A stretch of 64,000 nucleotides of DNA from Gymnodinialimonas phycosphaerae (GCF_019195455.1 NZ_JAIMBW010000001.1:3872001-3936000); one strand, 5' to 3'. Shown: positions 7,677 through 15,909, numbered from the stretch's first letter. The notes: generated by a model from the letters alone, not told the origin. Made by a program: numbers and translations.

Positions 7677-8825
7677 TCAGCTTCCTTTCGGGCGCAGCGC
7701 CAGGAACAGTTTTTCGATCGGCATGCGCACCATGTTGTCGAGCGCGCCGGTGAACAGGATCACCAGGGCCTGGATCACCAGGATCATCTCGCGCGAGACG
7801 GCGGGCATCTCGAACGCAAGTTCGGCCCCGCCCTGGTAGAGCATCCCGAACAAAAGGGCCGCGAGGCAGACACCCACCGGGTGCGAGCGGCCCATCAGCG
7901 CCACGGCGATGCCGACAAACCCCGCGCCGCCCACGAAATCGAGGCGCAGTTGCTCACTTTCGCCCTGCACCGCGTTCACGGCCATGAGGCCCACCAACGC
8001 GCCTGAGATGAGCATGGCGATCATGGTGATCTTCACCGGGCTGATGCCGGCGTAGACGGCGGCGGTCTCGGAATGGCCGAAGGCGCGGATCTCATACCCC
8101 AGACGGGTGCGCCAGATCAAAATCCAGACGAAGACGGCCGCCAGAAGGGCCAGGAAAAAACTGATGTTGAGTGGCGTGGAGGCGCGGAAGCCGAGGAAAC
8201 CGGCGAACTCTCCGGCGTTGGGCAGATGCGTCGCTTCGGGGAAGCGGATGGAGGCGGTCTCGGCAGAGCCGGGGATCGTGAAGACGTTGTTGAGCATGTA
8301 GATCATCAGCGAGGCGGCGATGAAGTTGAACATGATCGTGGTGATCACGATGTGGCTGCCGCGCTTGGCTTGCAAATAGGCGGGGATCGCGGCCCAGGCC
8401 GCCCCGAAAAGGGCTGTCATGGCGGTCGTGGCCAGAAGCGCGAGCGACCAATGCGGCCAAGGCATCAGCAGGCAGACGATGGCCGCGCCCAGGCCTGCGA
8501 CATAGGCCTGCCCCTCGCCGCCGATGTTGAACAGCCGCGCATGGAAGGCGACGGCCACACCGAGGCCGGTGAAGATGAAGTTGGTGGTGTAGAACAGCGT
8601 GTAGCCCCAACCATAGGCCGAGCCGAATGCGCCGTTGACCATGATTCGCATCGCCGCGAACGGGTTTTCTCCGATCAGGAAATAGACCACCAGACCGGAG
8701 ACCAGAAGCGCCAGAATGACCGAGATCAAGGGGATCAGCGTCACGTCGGCCCACATCGGCATGCCGCCGGGCGTGGTCTTGCCCTTGCCGAGGAAAGCGC
8801 GCTCGAAAAACGTTGCATCAGACAT
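7677..8825 (-). CDS. BMP-type ABC importer, first permease
   Basis: A 382-residue permease of the NupP type. It has an N-terminal cytoplasmic stretch, a long first helix near 30-52, and the family signature NIGGEGQAYVAGLGAA in the middle. It is longer than the second permease, as usual for this pair. It starts 3 bases after the ATPase gene ends and is followed immediately by the LysE gene. It forms the transport channel with the 6060-7037 product, powered by the ATPase at 8829-10391. Confidence 0.9.
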   Translation of the reverse strand: MSDATFFERAFLGKGKTTPGGMPMWADVTLIPLISVILALLVSGLVVYFLIGENPFAAMRIMVNGAFGSAYGWGYTLFYTTNFIFTGLGVAVAFHARLFNIGGEGQAYVAGLGAAIVCLLMPWPHWSLALLATTAMTALFGAAWAAIPAYLQAKRGSHIVITTIMFNFIAASLMIYMLNNVFTIPGSAETASIRFPEATHLPNAGEFAGFLGFRASTPLNISFFLALLAAVFVWILIWRTRLGYEIRAFGHSETAAVYAGISPVKITMIAMLISGALVGLMAVNAVQGESEQLRLDFVGGAGFVGIAVALMGRSHPVGVCLAALLFGMLYQGGAELAFEMPAVSREMILVIQALVILFTGALDNMVRMPIEKLFLALRPKGS

Positions 8826-8828
8826 GGC

Positions 8829-10391
8829 TTACGCGGCCCCCTGCGTTTCGGTGACCCCTGCCATCAGCAGACCCAGATCGCCTTCGTTGGTGTCCTCGGG
8901 CAGACGCTCGCCGCTGATCGCGCCGTCGAACATGACGGCGATGCGATCGGAAAGGCCGAGGATCTCGTCCAGTTCCACGGACACAAGCAACACGGCTTTG
9001 CCCGCATCGCGCAGCGCAATGATCTGCTTGTGAATGAATTCGATCGCGCCGATGTCGACGCCGCGCGTGGGCTGGCCGACAAGTAGAAGGTCCGGGGCGC
9101 GGTCCATCTCGCGGGCGACCACGATCTTTTGCTGGTTCCCGCCCGAGAAGTTGCGCGCAGGCAGGCGCGGGTTGGGGGGGCGGACGTCGTAACGCGCCAT
9201 CTTCTCAGTGCAGTCGGCCTTGATGGCGGCGTTGTTCATCAGCGGCCCGGATTGGTAGCGGGGGTCGTGGTGATAGCCGAAGGCCACGTTTTCCCACGCC
9301 TCATAGGGCATGATCAAACCTTCGACTTGACGATCCTCGGGCACATGGCCGATGCCGCGCGCGCGGCGCGATTGACCGTTGCTATAGCGCCCGGTGATGT
9401 CGATGGGCTCGCCATGGAGCAAGATTTCGCCCGAGGTCGCGGGGATCATTCCGCCCAGAACCTCCAGCAGTTCCGATTGACCGTTGCCGGCCACACCCGC
9501 GATGCCGAGGATTTCACCGGCACGGATCTGGAACGAGATGGTTTTCACCCGCTCCACCCCCGCGCCATCGACAACCCGCAGATTGCGCACGTCCAGCACC
9601 ACATCGCCGGGGTTGGCGGGGGCCTTGTCAACTTCCAGCAAGACCTTGCGGCCAACCATCAGTTCGGCCAACCCCGCCGGAGACGTCTCTGACGTTTTCA
9701 CCGTTGCCGTCATCTCACCGCGCCGCATGACGCTGACGGTGTCGGTGACATCCATGATTTCACGCAATTTATGGGTGATCAGGATGATGGTTTTGCCCTC
9801 TTCCTTCAGCCGGGCGAGAATGCGGAACAGCTGATCCGCCTCGGACGGGGTCAGCACGCCGGTCGGCTCATCCAGGATCAGGATGTCGGCCTGACGGTAG
9901 AGCTGTTTGAGGATTTCGACGCGCTGCTGGTGGCCGACGGAAAGCTCTTCGACAATCGCGTCGGGGTTCACGTCCAGCCCGTATTCCGTGGCCAGTTCGG
10001 TCAGCGTGCGCCGCGCCTTGGATATGGAGGGCTGCAACATCGCGCCGTCTTCGGCGCCGAGGATGACGTTCTCGACGACGGTGAAATTCTCGACCAGCTT
10101 GAAGTGCTGGTGAACCATCCCGATGCCCGCGCGGATCGCAGCCTGGCTATCGGGGATGGGGGTAAGGGTGCCGTTGATCCAGATCTCTCCGGCGTCGGCC
10201 TTGTAGAAGCCGTAGAGAATCGACATCAGCGTGGACTTGCCTGCGCCATTCTCGCCCACGATCCCGTGGATCGTGCCTTTCGCCACGGAAATCGAGATGT
10301 TCTTGTTGGCTTGAACCGGACCGAAGGCTTTGGAGATGCCTTTGAGCTCGATCGCCGGGGGGCGCGCGGATGCGGGTGCCGTCATGGTCAC
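8829..10391 (-). CDS. BMP-type ABC importer, fused double ATPase
   Basis: 520 residues with two ABC domains in tandem. The first has Walker A GENGAGKST near residue 50, a degenerate signature LSVGHQQRVEI and Walker B ILILDEPTGVLT. The second has a degenerate Walker A region (GVAGNGQSELL), signature FSGGNQQKIVVAREM and LLLVGQPTRGVD. This asymmetric layout is typical of sugar and nucleoside importers such as NupO/RbsA. It drives uptake for the adjacent permeases. The gap of about 93 bases to the receptor gene contains two hairpins that probably lower expression of the ATPase relative to the receptor. Confidence 0.92.
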   Translation of the reverse strand: MTMTAPASARPPAIELKGISKAFGPVQANKNISISVAKGTIHGIVGENGAGKSTLMSILYGFYKADAGEIWINGTLTPIPDSQAAIRAGIGMVHQHFKLVENFTVVENVILGAEDGAMLQPSISKARRTLTELATEYGLDVNPDAIVEELSVGHQQRVEILKQLYRQADILILDEPTGVLTPSEADQLFRILARLKEEGKTIILITHKLREIMDVTDTVSVMRRGEMTATVKTSETSPAGLAELMVGRKVLLEVDKAPANPGDVVLDVRNLRVVDGAGVERVKTISFQIRAGEILGIAGVAGNGQSELLEVLGGMIPATSGEILLHGEPIDITGRYSNGQSRRARGIGHVPEDRQVEGLIMPYEAWENVAFGYHHDPRYQSGPLMNNAAIKADCTEKMARYDVRPPNPRLPARNFSGGNQQKIVVAREMDRAPDLLLVGQPTRGVDIGAIEFIHKQIIALRDAGKAVLLVSVELDEILGLSDRIAVMFDGAISGERLPEDTNEGDLGLLMAGVTETQGAA

Positions 10392-10412
10392 GTCCTTGAG
10401 AGGATATGAGAA

Positions 10413-10472
10413 GGGCCGCGTCCGGGTGAGGGGCGCGGCCCGACCAGTGTCTGCCGGACGCGAGCGCCCGGC
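10413..10472 (-). other. Intercistronic hairpins after the BMP receptor gene
   Basis: Two stem-loops sit between the receptor gene and the ATPase gene. One has 8-bp arms GGGCCGCG (10413-10420) and CGCGGCCC (10434-10441). The other is GCCGG (10453-10457) paired with CCGGC (10468-10472). Neither is followed by a T-run. Such hairpins commonly stabilise the receptor message or cause partial termination so that the receptor outnumbers the transporter. Confidence 0.5.
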
Positions 10473-10484
10473 AAGCCGTTGATC

Positions 10485-11480
10485 TTACTGCATCGCGACG
10501 GGGCAGGTGCCGTCGTCGGTGAAGTTGTGGACAGCCAGGTCACCGGCGATGATCTGGGCGCGGGCTTCGTCCACGGCGGCGATCATTTCTTCGGTCACCA
10601 GTTCGGCGTTGAATTCGTCCATTGCGTAGCCAACGCCATCTTCGGCCAAGCCATAGACGAACAGGCCGGGCTCGATCGTGTCAGCGGAGAAGGCGTCATA
10701 AACGGCCACGTCCACGCGCTTGATCATCGAGGTCAGGACCATGCCGGGGTAGAGGTAGTTCTGGTTGGCATCCACGCCGATGGAGAGGATCCCCTCGTCG
10801 GCGGCGGTTTGAAGAACACCAAGGCCGGTGCCGCCGGCGGCAGCGAAGACCACGTCAGAGCCCTGGCCGATCTGGCCGCGCGTCAGCTCTCCCCCGCGGA
10901 CGGGGTCGTTCCAGGCGGCGGGCGTGGTGCCCGTCATGTTGGAAATCACGGTCGCGTCGGGGTTCACGGCCACGGCGCCCTGGGCATAGCCGCAGGCAAA
11001 ACGCGAAATCAGCGGAATGTCCATGCCGCCCACGAAGGAAACGGTGCCCGTCTCGGAGGCCATGGCGGCCATCATCCCAACAAGGTAGCTGCCCTCATGC
11101 TCGGAGAAGACGATGGATTGCACGTTGGGGGCATCCACGACGCCGTCGATGATCACGAACATCGTGTCAGGGTAGTCGGGGGCGACGACCTCAAGCGCGG
11201 AGGCCTGGCTGAAGCCTGCCATGACGATGGGGTTGGAGCCCGCTTCGGCCAGACGGCGCATGGCCTGCTCGCGCTGAGCGTCGTTCTGAAGCTCGATCTC
11301 GCGGTAGGTGCCGCCGGTCTCTTCGGCCCAACGCTCGGCACCGTTGAAGGCGCTTTCGTTGAAGGAGCGGTCAAACTTGCCGCCCAGGTCGAAGATCACG
11401 GCAGGGCCATCGGCCAGCGCACCAGCGGCGGACAGGGCCAGCGTGGCAGCAGCGCCGAGCAGGGTTTTCATCATGGTCAT
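10485..11480 (-). CDS. BMP family periplasmic substrate-binding protein
   Basis: A 331-residue receptor with a Sec signal peptide (cleavage near ALA/DG, about residue 24) and BMP/PnrA family landmarks: DLGGKFDRSFNESAFNG, GSNPIVMAGFSQ, and SFVGGMDIPLI followed by GYAQGA. Family members bind purine nucleosides or related purines and deliver them to an ABC importer. It is first in the operon 11480-6060. GGGAG lies 7 bases before the ATG. A putative promoter and a palindromic operator lie upstream at 11552-11611. A second, separate BMP system occurs at 51448-57144; the two receptors are only distantly alike, so their substrates probably differ. Confidence 0.92.
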   Translation of the reverse strand: MTMMKTLLGAAATLALSAAGALADGPAVIFDLGGKFDRSFNESAFNGAERWAEETGGTYREIELQNDAQREQAMRRLAEAGSNPIVMAGFSQASALEVVAPDYPDTMFVIIDGVVDAPNVQSIVFSEHEGSYLVGMMAAMASETGTVSFVGGMDIPLISRFACGYAQGAVAVNPDATVISNMTGTTPAAWNDPVRGGELTRGQIGQGSDVVFAAAGGTGLGVLQTAADEGILSIGVDANQNYLYPGMVLTSMIKRVDVAVYDAFSADTIEPGLFVYGLAEDGVGYAMDEFNAELVTEEMIAAVDEARAQIIAGDLAVHNFTDDGTCPVAMQ

Positions 11481-11551
11481 AGGTAGTCTCCCGGTTGAAA
11501 ACGGGGCGCATGATGGACCTTATGGCGGCCGTGCGTCCCCGAACGCGTGAA

Positions 11552-11571
11552 ATTCCGTAGAGTAACGGAAT
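11552..11571. promoter_or_regulatory. Palindromic operator candidate before the BMP importer operon
   Basis: ATTCCGT (11552-11558) and ACGGAAT (11565-11571) form perfect 7-bp inverted arms around AGAGTA. It lies about 70 bases before the receptor start and a little downstream of a candidate minus-strand promoter. The symmetry and position suggest a repressor site (GntR, LacI or similar dimer). Confidence 0.5.
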
Positions 11572-11582
11572 CCTCATGGGGA

Positions 11583-11611
11583 ATAAGGGCAAAGGGCGCG
11601 CGGGGGGTCAA
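11583..11611 (-). promoter_or_regulatory. Candidate promoter of the BMP importer operon
   Basis: On the minus strand TTGACC (complement of 11606-11611) and CCTTAT (complement of 11583-11588) are spaced by 17 bases, a sigma-70-like arrangement. The palindrome at 11552-11571 would then cover the start of transcription. Confidence 0.4.
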
Positions 11612-11653
11612 CCCGATTCCGATGTTTCCGGGCGACTGGTGCGATGCTTTACG

Positions 11654-12085
11654 CTACGTGCCGGTTTGTAGGGCGCAGGTCATGGTGATCGCATCGACGG
11701 CGGGGCCATCGGGATAGGCGTAGTAGCCGGTGCGCCGCCCGGTCACGGTGAAGCCCGCGTTCTCATAAAGCGCCAGGGCGGCGGCGTTGGTGGCTTCGAC
11801 CTCCAGAAACAACGTATCTGCCCCGTTTTCTTGCGCGGTGAGGATGGTTTTCCCAAGGAGCGCGCGGCCATGACCTTGCCCGCGCAGGGCGGGCAGGATC
11901 GAGATCGTGATCAGTTCCGCCTCGGGCGCGATGATCTGCAAGAGGGCAAAGCCGTGGGGCGAGGTGATGGCGTGGGTCGTTGGATTGGCCAGAAGCGCCT
12001 CGAACTCCTGCGCGGACCAACCGCGCGCGAAGCTTGCAGCGTGAAGTGCCGCGAGCGTTTCCGCCATGTGTTCCACCGGTGTCAC
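11654..12085 (-). CDS. rimI: Ribosomal protein S18 alanine N-acetyltransferase (GNAT)
   Basis: A 143-residue GNAT acetyltransferase with the acetyl-CoA loop RGQGHGRALL and the C-terminal LEVEATNAAALALYENAGF segment typical of RimI. It acetylates the N-terminus of ribosomal protein S18. It follows tsaB directly, an arrangement common across bacteria. The GTG at 12085 overlaps the tsaB stop (GTGA) and is chosen over the internal ATG at 12067. It sits downstream of, and antiparallel to, nothing on the other strand, and ends about 170 bases from the start of the BMP receptor gene. Confidence 0.88.
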   Translation of the reverse strand: MTPVEHMAETLAALHAASFARGWSAQEFEALLANPTTHAITSPHGFALLQIIAPEAELITISILPALRGQGHGRALLGKTILTAQENGADTLFLEVEATNAAALALYENAGFTVTGRRTGYYAYPDGPAVDAITMTCALQTGT

Positions 12086-12717
12086 AGGATCGTCGGGCCT
12101 TGTTCCCGCGACGGCGCCGCATCGGCTGCTTTGATGTAGAGGGGCGCGGGGCGCGGCTGTGGTGTGCCGATGCGCAGCGCGGCAAGGCGCGCGATGGCAG
12201 AGGCGGGCGCATAGGCCGACGGCGCATTTGGCAGGCCAAGGGCCGCTGCAAGGACCGCGCTGTCTTGGCCGATGACGGTCAGTCCCGGCGCGGCCCAATC
12301 GTGCAGATCATTCGCTGCGACAAGGGCCGCAGCTCTGTCCAACCCACCACCCTGGCGTTCAAGATAGAACGCACCGCGCGGGGCCTTCAGGCAGGTAAGC
12401 GTCGGACCTTGTGCCCCGTGTGCCAATGCCTCCAGCAACGAGACCCCGATCGCCGGAATACCAAGCGCCAACGCAAGTCCCCGCGCCGCGGAAACAGAAA
12501 TGCGGATGCCGGTGAAATTGCCCGGTCCGATGCCGACGCCGATGGCCCGGAGGTCGTCTAGCGTCACCTGAGCGTTGGCCAGCGTGTCTTCGATCATCGG
12601 CATCAGATGCTCGGCCTGCCCCTTTGCCATGTCGGTATAAAGGGCGGTGGCGACGTCGCCATCGCGCCAAAGCGCCGTGCCGACATAGGCGCCGGATGTA
12701 TCGAAACCGAGGATCAT
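12082..12717 (-). CDS. tsaB: tRNA threonylcarbamoyladenosine biosynthesis protein TsaB
   Basis: A 211-residue protein of the ASKHA fold: MILGFDTSGAYVGTAL at the start, GIGPGNFTGIRIS in the middle and a C-terminal PAPLYIKAADA motif. TsaB is the non-catalytic partner that dimerises with TsaD and TsaE for the t6A modification at position 37 of ANN-decoding tRNAs. Its length is slightly below the E. coli protein. It is coupled to rimI downstream by a 4-base overlap and lies 9 bases after the GFA-fold gene, so all probably belong to one transcript with nfu. Confidence 0.92.
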   Translation of the reverse strand: MILGFDTSGAYVGTALWRDGDVATALYTDMAKGQAEHLMPMIEDTLANAQVTLDDLRAIGVGIGPGNFTGIRISVSAARGLALALGIPAIGVSLLEALAHGAQGPTLTCLKAPRGAFYLERQGGGLDRAAALVAANDLHDWAAPGLTVIGQDSAVLAAALGLPNAPSAYAPASAIARLAALRIGTPQPRPAPLYIKAADAAPSREQGPTIL

Positions 12718-12726
12718 GGGCAGGGC

Positions 12727-13167
12727 TTAGCCGCTTGGGTCCGGCTCTTGCAAGCGCACACGGGAAGACGCCCCGTCGCGGGGCAGATCATCTTCGATGT
12801 GCAGCCACGGGAGTGCACTGTCCGTATGGCCATGGCTTTCCGGCGCTAGGGTATTCGCCTGATCCAGCAGTCCGAGGGGCACATAGACCTGATCCAGCAA
12901 GTAATCATAGGTCGCCGCCAGTTGCGTGCCGCAGTCGGGGCAGAACCAACGGTCGACGCCTTTGGAGAAGCTTCTGCGGGGGCCTTTGGACGGAGTGAAG
13001 CGCAGATCAGCCGAAGCGAAGGCCGCAAATGCGGCCACAGGCGCGCCAGAGAGACGGCGGCAGTCCGAGCAGTGGCAATAACTGACCGTCTGAGGGCGCG
13101 CGGTAGCGTTCACCTGCACGCCGCCGCAATAGCAGCGGCCTGTGATGGGCGCCTCAGGTGTTGACAG
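12727..13167 (-). CDS. GFA-fold (glutathione-dependent formaldehyde-activating enzyme-like) zinc protein; start unresolved
   Basis: The conserved part has the GFA cysteine pattern: RCYCGG at the beginning, then YCHCSDCRR with CxxC, then FCPDCGTQLA. These bind structural and catalytic zinc. The first canonical start codon in frame, GTG at 13119, lies after the CYC motif. Upstream, the frame stays open through CGC-TGC-TAT-TGC but offers no ATG, GTG or TTG. CTG at 13167 (overlapping the end of nfu) is the only plausible near-cognate, and coordinates are drawn from there. The substrate is unknown; most family members are not proven glutathione-formaldehyde enzymes. Operon position: between nfu and tsaB. 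Confidence 0.65.
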   Translation of the reverse strand: MSTPEAPITGRCYCGGVQVNATARPQTVSYCHCSDCRRLSGAPVAAFAAFASADLRFTPSKGPRRSFSKGVDRWFCPDCGTQLAATYDYLLDQVYVPLGLLDQANTLAPESHGHTDSALPWLHIEDDLPRDGASSRVRLQEPDPSG

Positions 13168-13717
13168 GACGCACCTCGACCACCTCGGGGATGTAGTGGC
13201 GCAAGAGGTTCTCGATCCCCATCTTGAGCGTCAGCGTGGACGAGGGGCACCCGGCGCAGGCGCCTTGCATGTGCAGGTAGACCACGCCCCGGTCAAAGCC
13301 GTGGAAGGTGATGTCGCCGCCGTCCTGGGCCACGGCCGGGCGCACGCGCGTATCCAGCAGGGTCTTGATCTGGCCCACGATTTCGCCGTCCTCGCCGGTG
13401 TGCTCGGCATGGCCGCTGCTGGCTTGGTGGCCTTCGTCCATGACCGGTTCGCCGGATTGGTAATGCTCCATGATCGCGCCGAGGATGGCGGGTTTCACAT
13501 GGTCCCACTCGACCGCGTCGGCCTTTGTTACCGTCACGAAATCAATGCCGAAGAACACCCCGGTGACGCCTTCGACTGCGAAAATGCGTGACGCCAGCGG
13601 CGATTTGGCCGAGGTCTCTGCGCTGGGGAAATCAGCGGTGCCCACTTCCAGCACGGTCTGGCCGGGCAGGAATTTCAGGGTCGCGGGGTTGGGCGTGGAT
13701 TCGGTTTGGATGAACAT
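13154..13717 (-). CDS. Nfu/NifU-type Fe-S cluster scaffold or carrier
   Basis: 187 residues in the mitochondrial NFU1 layout. The N-terminal Nfu_N domain begins MFIQTESTPNPATLKFLPG, and a C-terminal NifU domain carries the cluster-binding CAGCPSS motif (about residues 153-159) after QDGGDITF. It carries 4Fe-4S clusters to target enzymes such as lipoyl synthase. A promoter and an ICE-like iron-responsive box are visible just upstream (13745-13794). AAGGA lies 9 bases before the ATG. Downstream genes (GFA-like, tsaB, rimI) are closely packed. Confidence 0.92.
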   Translation of the reverse strand: MFIQTESTPNPATLKFLPGQTVLEVGTADFPSAETSAKSPLASRIFAVEGVTGVFFGIDFVTVTKADAVEWDHVKPAILGAIMEHYQSGEPVMDEGHQASSGHAEHTGEDGEIVGQIKTLLDTRVRPAVAQDGGDITFHGFDRGVVYLHMQGACAGCPSSTLTLKMGIENLLRHYIPEVVEVRPVNT

Positions 13718-13744
13718 CGGCGCATATCCTTACTGGTTCACTCA

Positions 13745-13773
13745 GATATGCGGTCGGCTGCGCAAAGAGTCAA
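13745..13773 (-). promoter_or_regulatory. Candidate promoter of nfu
   Basis: TTGACT (complement of 13768-13773) and CATATC (complement of 13745-13750) with a 17-base spacer face the nfu gene, whose ATG is at 13717. The -35 hexamer is good and the -10 is weak. Confidence 0.45.
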
Positions 13774-13779
13774 GTGAAC

Positions 13780-13794
13780 TGGAATCGTTCTAAA
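13780..13794. promoter_or_regulatory. Irr/ICE-like box upstream of nfu
   Basis: On the minus strand TTTAGAACGATTCCA reads as an imperfect dyad resembling the iron-control element (TTTAGAA..ATTCTAAA) described for Irr in alphaproteobacteria. It lies 6 bases upstream of the proposed -35. Iron control of a cluster carrier would make sense. One half-site is degenerate. Confidence 0.35.
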
Positions 13795-13818
13795 CTATGA
13801 AATACCGGTCCATGGGCT

Positions 13819-14274
13819 TCAGCGGAACCGGACCGCGAGGTCTTCGGGGCGGTATCCGTCGACGTGCCAGAATGCGACGGCCTCGGGGCCGATGTCCTGC
13901 AGGCGCTTGTGCAGGTACTCCGGCCCCACGGCGCGGTGGAGCGCGAAGGAGACGGCTTCGATGACCTGGTCGGAGGCGAAGTTATGGGTTTGTCGGAGCG
14001 ACTTGGCCTCGGCGATATACGTCGCGGCTTCGGCCCAGGGAACTGGATCTTCAAGCTGCCAATCCTGCACGAAAAGCGCGCGCGGGACGCTTGGCAGGCA
14101 TTGCGCGAAGGCAACCGCCTGGTCGACGGTCAGCCGCCGGCGGAAAGCGCGAAAGACGCCCTCGGTCGCGGTATAGGCCACATTTGCCGAGGGCGATCCC
14201 AGCACGTCGGCCACGTCGTCGAGAAACGCTGTCCATTCCCGTTGAGGATGGCGAAACGTCCAAGGCATCGGCAT
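13819..14274 (-). CDS. DUF2267 domain protein
   Basis: A 151-residue protein, mainly helical, with the DUF2267 arrangement of two similar half-domains. The first half has AFRRRLTVDQAVAFAQCLP, the typical L-T..A..F..QLP pattern; the second is a related helical repeat. No signal peptide or membrane segment. Function unknown; in many genomes such proteins lie near stress-related genes, and here a universal stress protein lies directly upstream with a 10-base gap. The ATG at 14274 gives MPMPWTF; an internal Met at position 3 is an alternative. Confidence 0.75.
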   Translation of the reverse strand: MPMPWTFRHPQREWTAFLDDVADVLGSPSANVAYTATEGVFRAFRRRLTVDQAVAFAQCLPSVPRALFVQDWQLEDPVPWAEAATYIAEAKSLRQTHNFASDQVIEAVSFALHRAVGPEYLHKRLQDIGPEAVAFWHVDGYRPEDLAVRFR

Positions 14275-14284
14275 GTTGGGCGCC

Positions 14285-14740
14285 TCAGGTAATCGCTTCC
14301 AACTGCTCTTTGCTCAATTCGACCGGCACGATTGTCAAAGGCACGGGCATGTTGCCCGCTGACTTGGTCATCGCCGTGACCAAGGGTCCCGGCCCGCCCT
14401 TGCCCGAGTTTGCGCCCAGGACCAGCACCCCGATCTCTTTGTCCTCGGTGATATGGGTCAGGATCTGCTCTTCGGGCACGCCTTCACGGATCACCAGCGT
14501 GGGGTCGATGTCCTGCTTGTCGCGCATCCATTTGGCGAAGACGTTGAAATGCGCCTCGATTCGCTCACGGGCTTCGGCGCGCATGATGTCACCAACGCCG
14601 ATCCAGTGATTGAATTCATCGGGCGGGATCACCGAAAGGATCTCGACCCCGGCGCCCGTGTTGTGGGCGCGCATGGCGGCGAAGCGCATGGCGTTGAGGC
14701 ATTCACGGGTGTCGTCGAGCACGACGAGAAATTTGCGCAT
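14285..14740 (-). CDS. Universal stress protein (UspA family)
   Basis: 151 residues with the Usp fold: MRKFLVVLDDTRECLNAMRFA at the start and the ATP-type loop VLGANSGKGGPGPLVTAMTKSAGNMPVPLTIV at the end (G-2x-G-9x-G pattern). Members bind ATP and respond to stress or starvation. The ATG at 14740 is preferred over an upstream in-frame start at 14770 because the fold begins immediately and GGGAC lies just before. It is probably co-transcribed with the DUF2267 gene. Confidence 0.88.
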   Translation of the reverse strand: MRKFLVVLDDTRECLNAMRFAAMRAHNTGAGVEILSVIPPDEFNHWIGVGDIMRAEARERIEAHFNVFAKWMRDKQDIDPTLVIREGVPEEQILTHITEDKEIGVLVLGANSGKGGPGPLVTAMTKSAGNMPVPLTIVPVELSKEQLEAIT

Positions 14741-14800
14741 GAGTTTGTCCCTTTTCCGAGGCGAGACCATGACGATTGCGCGCGGACCTGTCTACTGACT

Positions 14801-15664
14801 TTAAGCCGCCGAGGCAGCCCAGTCCCAATAGAGTTCCCTGGCGCGTTTGGTGACGGGCCCGTGCTGGTAGTGGGTGCCGTCGAATTCCAGCACCGGCGTG
14901 ACCTTGTTGAGGTTGCCGGTCATGAAGACCTCATCGGCGGCCCGGAAATCTTCGAAGGTCAAGACGGTCTCCGTGACCGTGACGCCATCGGCCCGCAGGT
15001 TGGCGATGTGGCGTCGGCGGGTGATGCCGTTGAGGAAGGTTCCGTTGGGGATCGGGGTGAAGGCTTCACCGTCGCGGACCATGAAGATGTTTGCGGTGGC
15101 AGTTTCGGCGACGTTGCCGAGCGCGTCCATGACCAGCGCGTTGTCGTAGCCCTTGGCGCGCGCTTCCATCAACATGCGCGCATTGTTGGGATAGAGGCAG
15201 CCTGCCTTGGCATCGAGCACGGCGGTGTTCAGCGTCGGGCGGTGGAAGCGCGTCGTGGTCAAGGTGGAGGCGGCGTCGGGTGCGCCGATGGGGACTTCTT
15301 CAAGGACGACGTAGAACCCGGCCTCGGTCTCGGCTGGGATGATGCCATAGGCGCCACCGTCGATGCCGAAGAAGTTGGGGCGGATGTAGACGGGCGTATC
15401 CTTGGGGTAGCGCTTGAGGCCCTCCCAGACGATGTCGAAGATCTCGGCCCCGGTCTTGCCAGGGTTCAGCGAGAGGGCTTTGGCCGACCTGACCACACGG
15501 TCGCAGTGGGCCCGAAGGTCGGGCGCGAGGCCATAGACGAAGCGCGCGCCGTCGAACACTGTGGTGCCTTGGAACGTGGCATGGTCAGCAGCGCGCATCA
15601 CGGGAATATCCGCATCATGCCATGCGCCGTCGAAGTAGGTTTTGATATTGGTCCCGTTGGCCAT
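14801..15664 (-). CDS. Class IV aminotransferase (branched-chain/D-amino acid type)
   Basis: A 287-residue fold-type IV PLP enzyme. It has the N-terminal FDGAW..ADIPVMRAADHATFQGTTVFDGAR segment, a Lys in LDAKAGCLYPN fitting the Schiff-base position, and ETATANIFMVRDG plus GITRRRHI toward the end, the latter shared with branched-chain aminotransferases. It moves amino groups between branched-chain amino acids and 2-oxoglutarate, or acts on a related substrate. Length is close to bacterial BCATs (about 300). A single-gene unit; AAGGGGGAA precedes the start at a usable distance. Confidence 0.82.
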   Translation of the reverse strand: MANGTNIKTYFDGAWHDADIPVMRAADHATFQGTTVFDGARFVYGLAPDLRAHCDRVVRSAKALSLNPGKTGAEIFDIVWEGLKRYPKDTPVYIRPNFFGIDGGAYGIIPAETEAGFYVVLEEVPIGAPDAASTLTTTRFHRPTLNTAVLDAKAGCLYPNNARMLMEARAKGYDNALVMDALGNVAETATANIFMVRDGEAFTPIPNGTFLNGITRRRHIANLRADGVTVTETVLTFEDFRAADEVFMTGNLNKVTPVLEFDGTHYQHGPVTKRARELYWDWAASAA

Positions 15665-15705
15665 GGTCTTCCCCCTTGAAACGTCAGGGGGAAGGTAAGC
15701 GCAGC

Positions 15706-15909
15706 CTAGACCGAAGGTCCAGAGGTGAAGCCCATCTGGTAGTCCATGCTGGCAGCTTTGGGCTTCGCGGCGGTATGACCTTCGGTCCGGTTGGTCTTGT
15801 GATCGGTCCGCGCGCCTTTGGCGTGTTTGGTACGGTCGGTGGTTGGAGTTGCGATGATACGCTCTGCGGCGCGGGTGGAGTCGACACGTGTTTTGAGATG
15901 CCTGTTCAT
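15706..15909 (-). CDS. Small basic hypothetical protein
   Basis: A 67-residue frame with a strong ribosome-binding site (AGGGGG about 7 bases before ATG) and a sigma-70-like promoter upstream (15955-15982). It is hydrophilic and rich in Lys, Arg, His and Thr in the middle, ending MDYQMGFTSGPSV, with no hydrophobic segment. I do not recognise a family. The expression signals are the main support. It could be a nucleic-acid-binding or low-complexity stress peptide. Overlapping frames exist on both strands, so this is a tentative call. Confidence 0.5.
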   Translation of the reverse strand: MNRHLKTRVDSTRAAERIIATPTTDRTKHAKGARTDHKTNRTEGHTAAKPKAASMDYQMGFTSGPSV

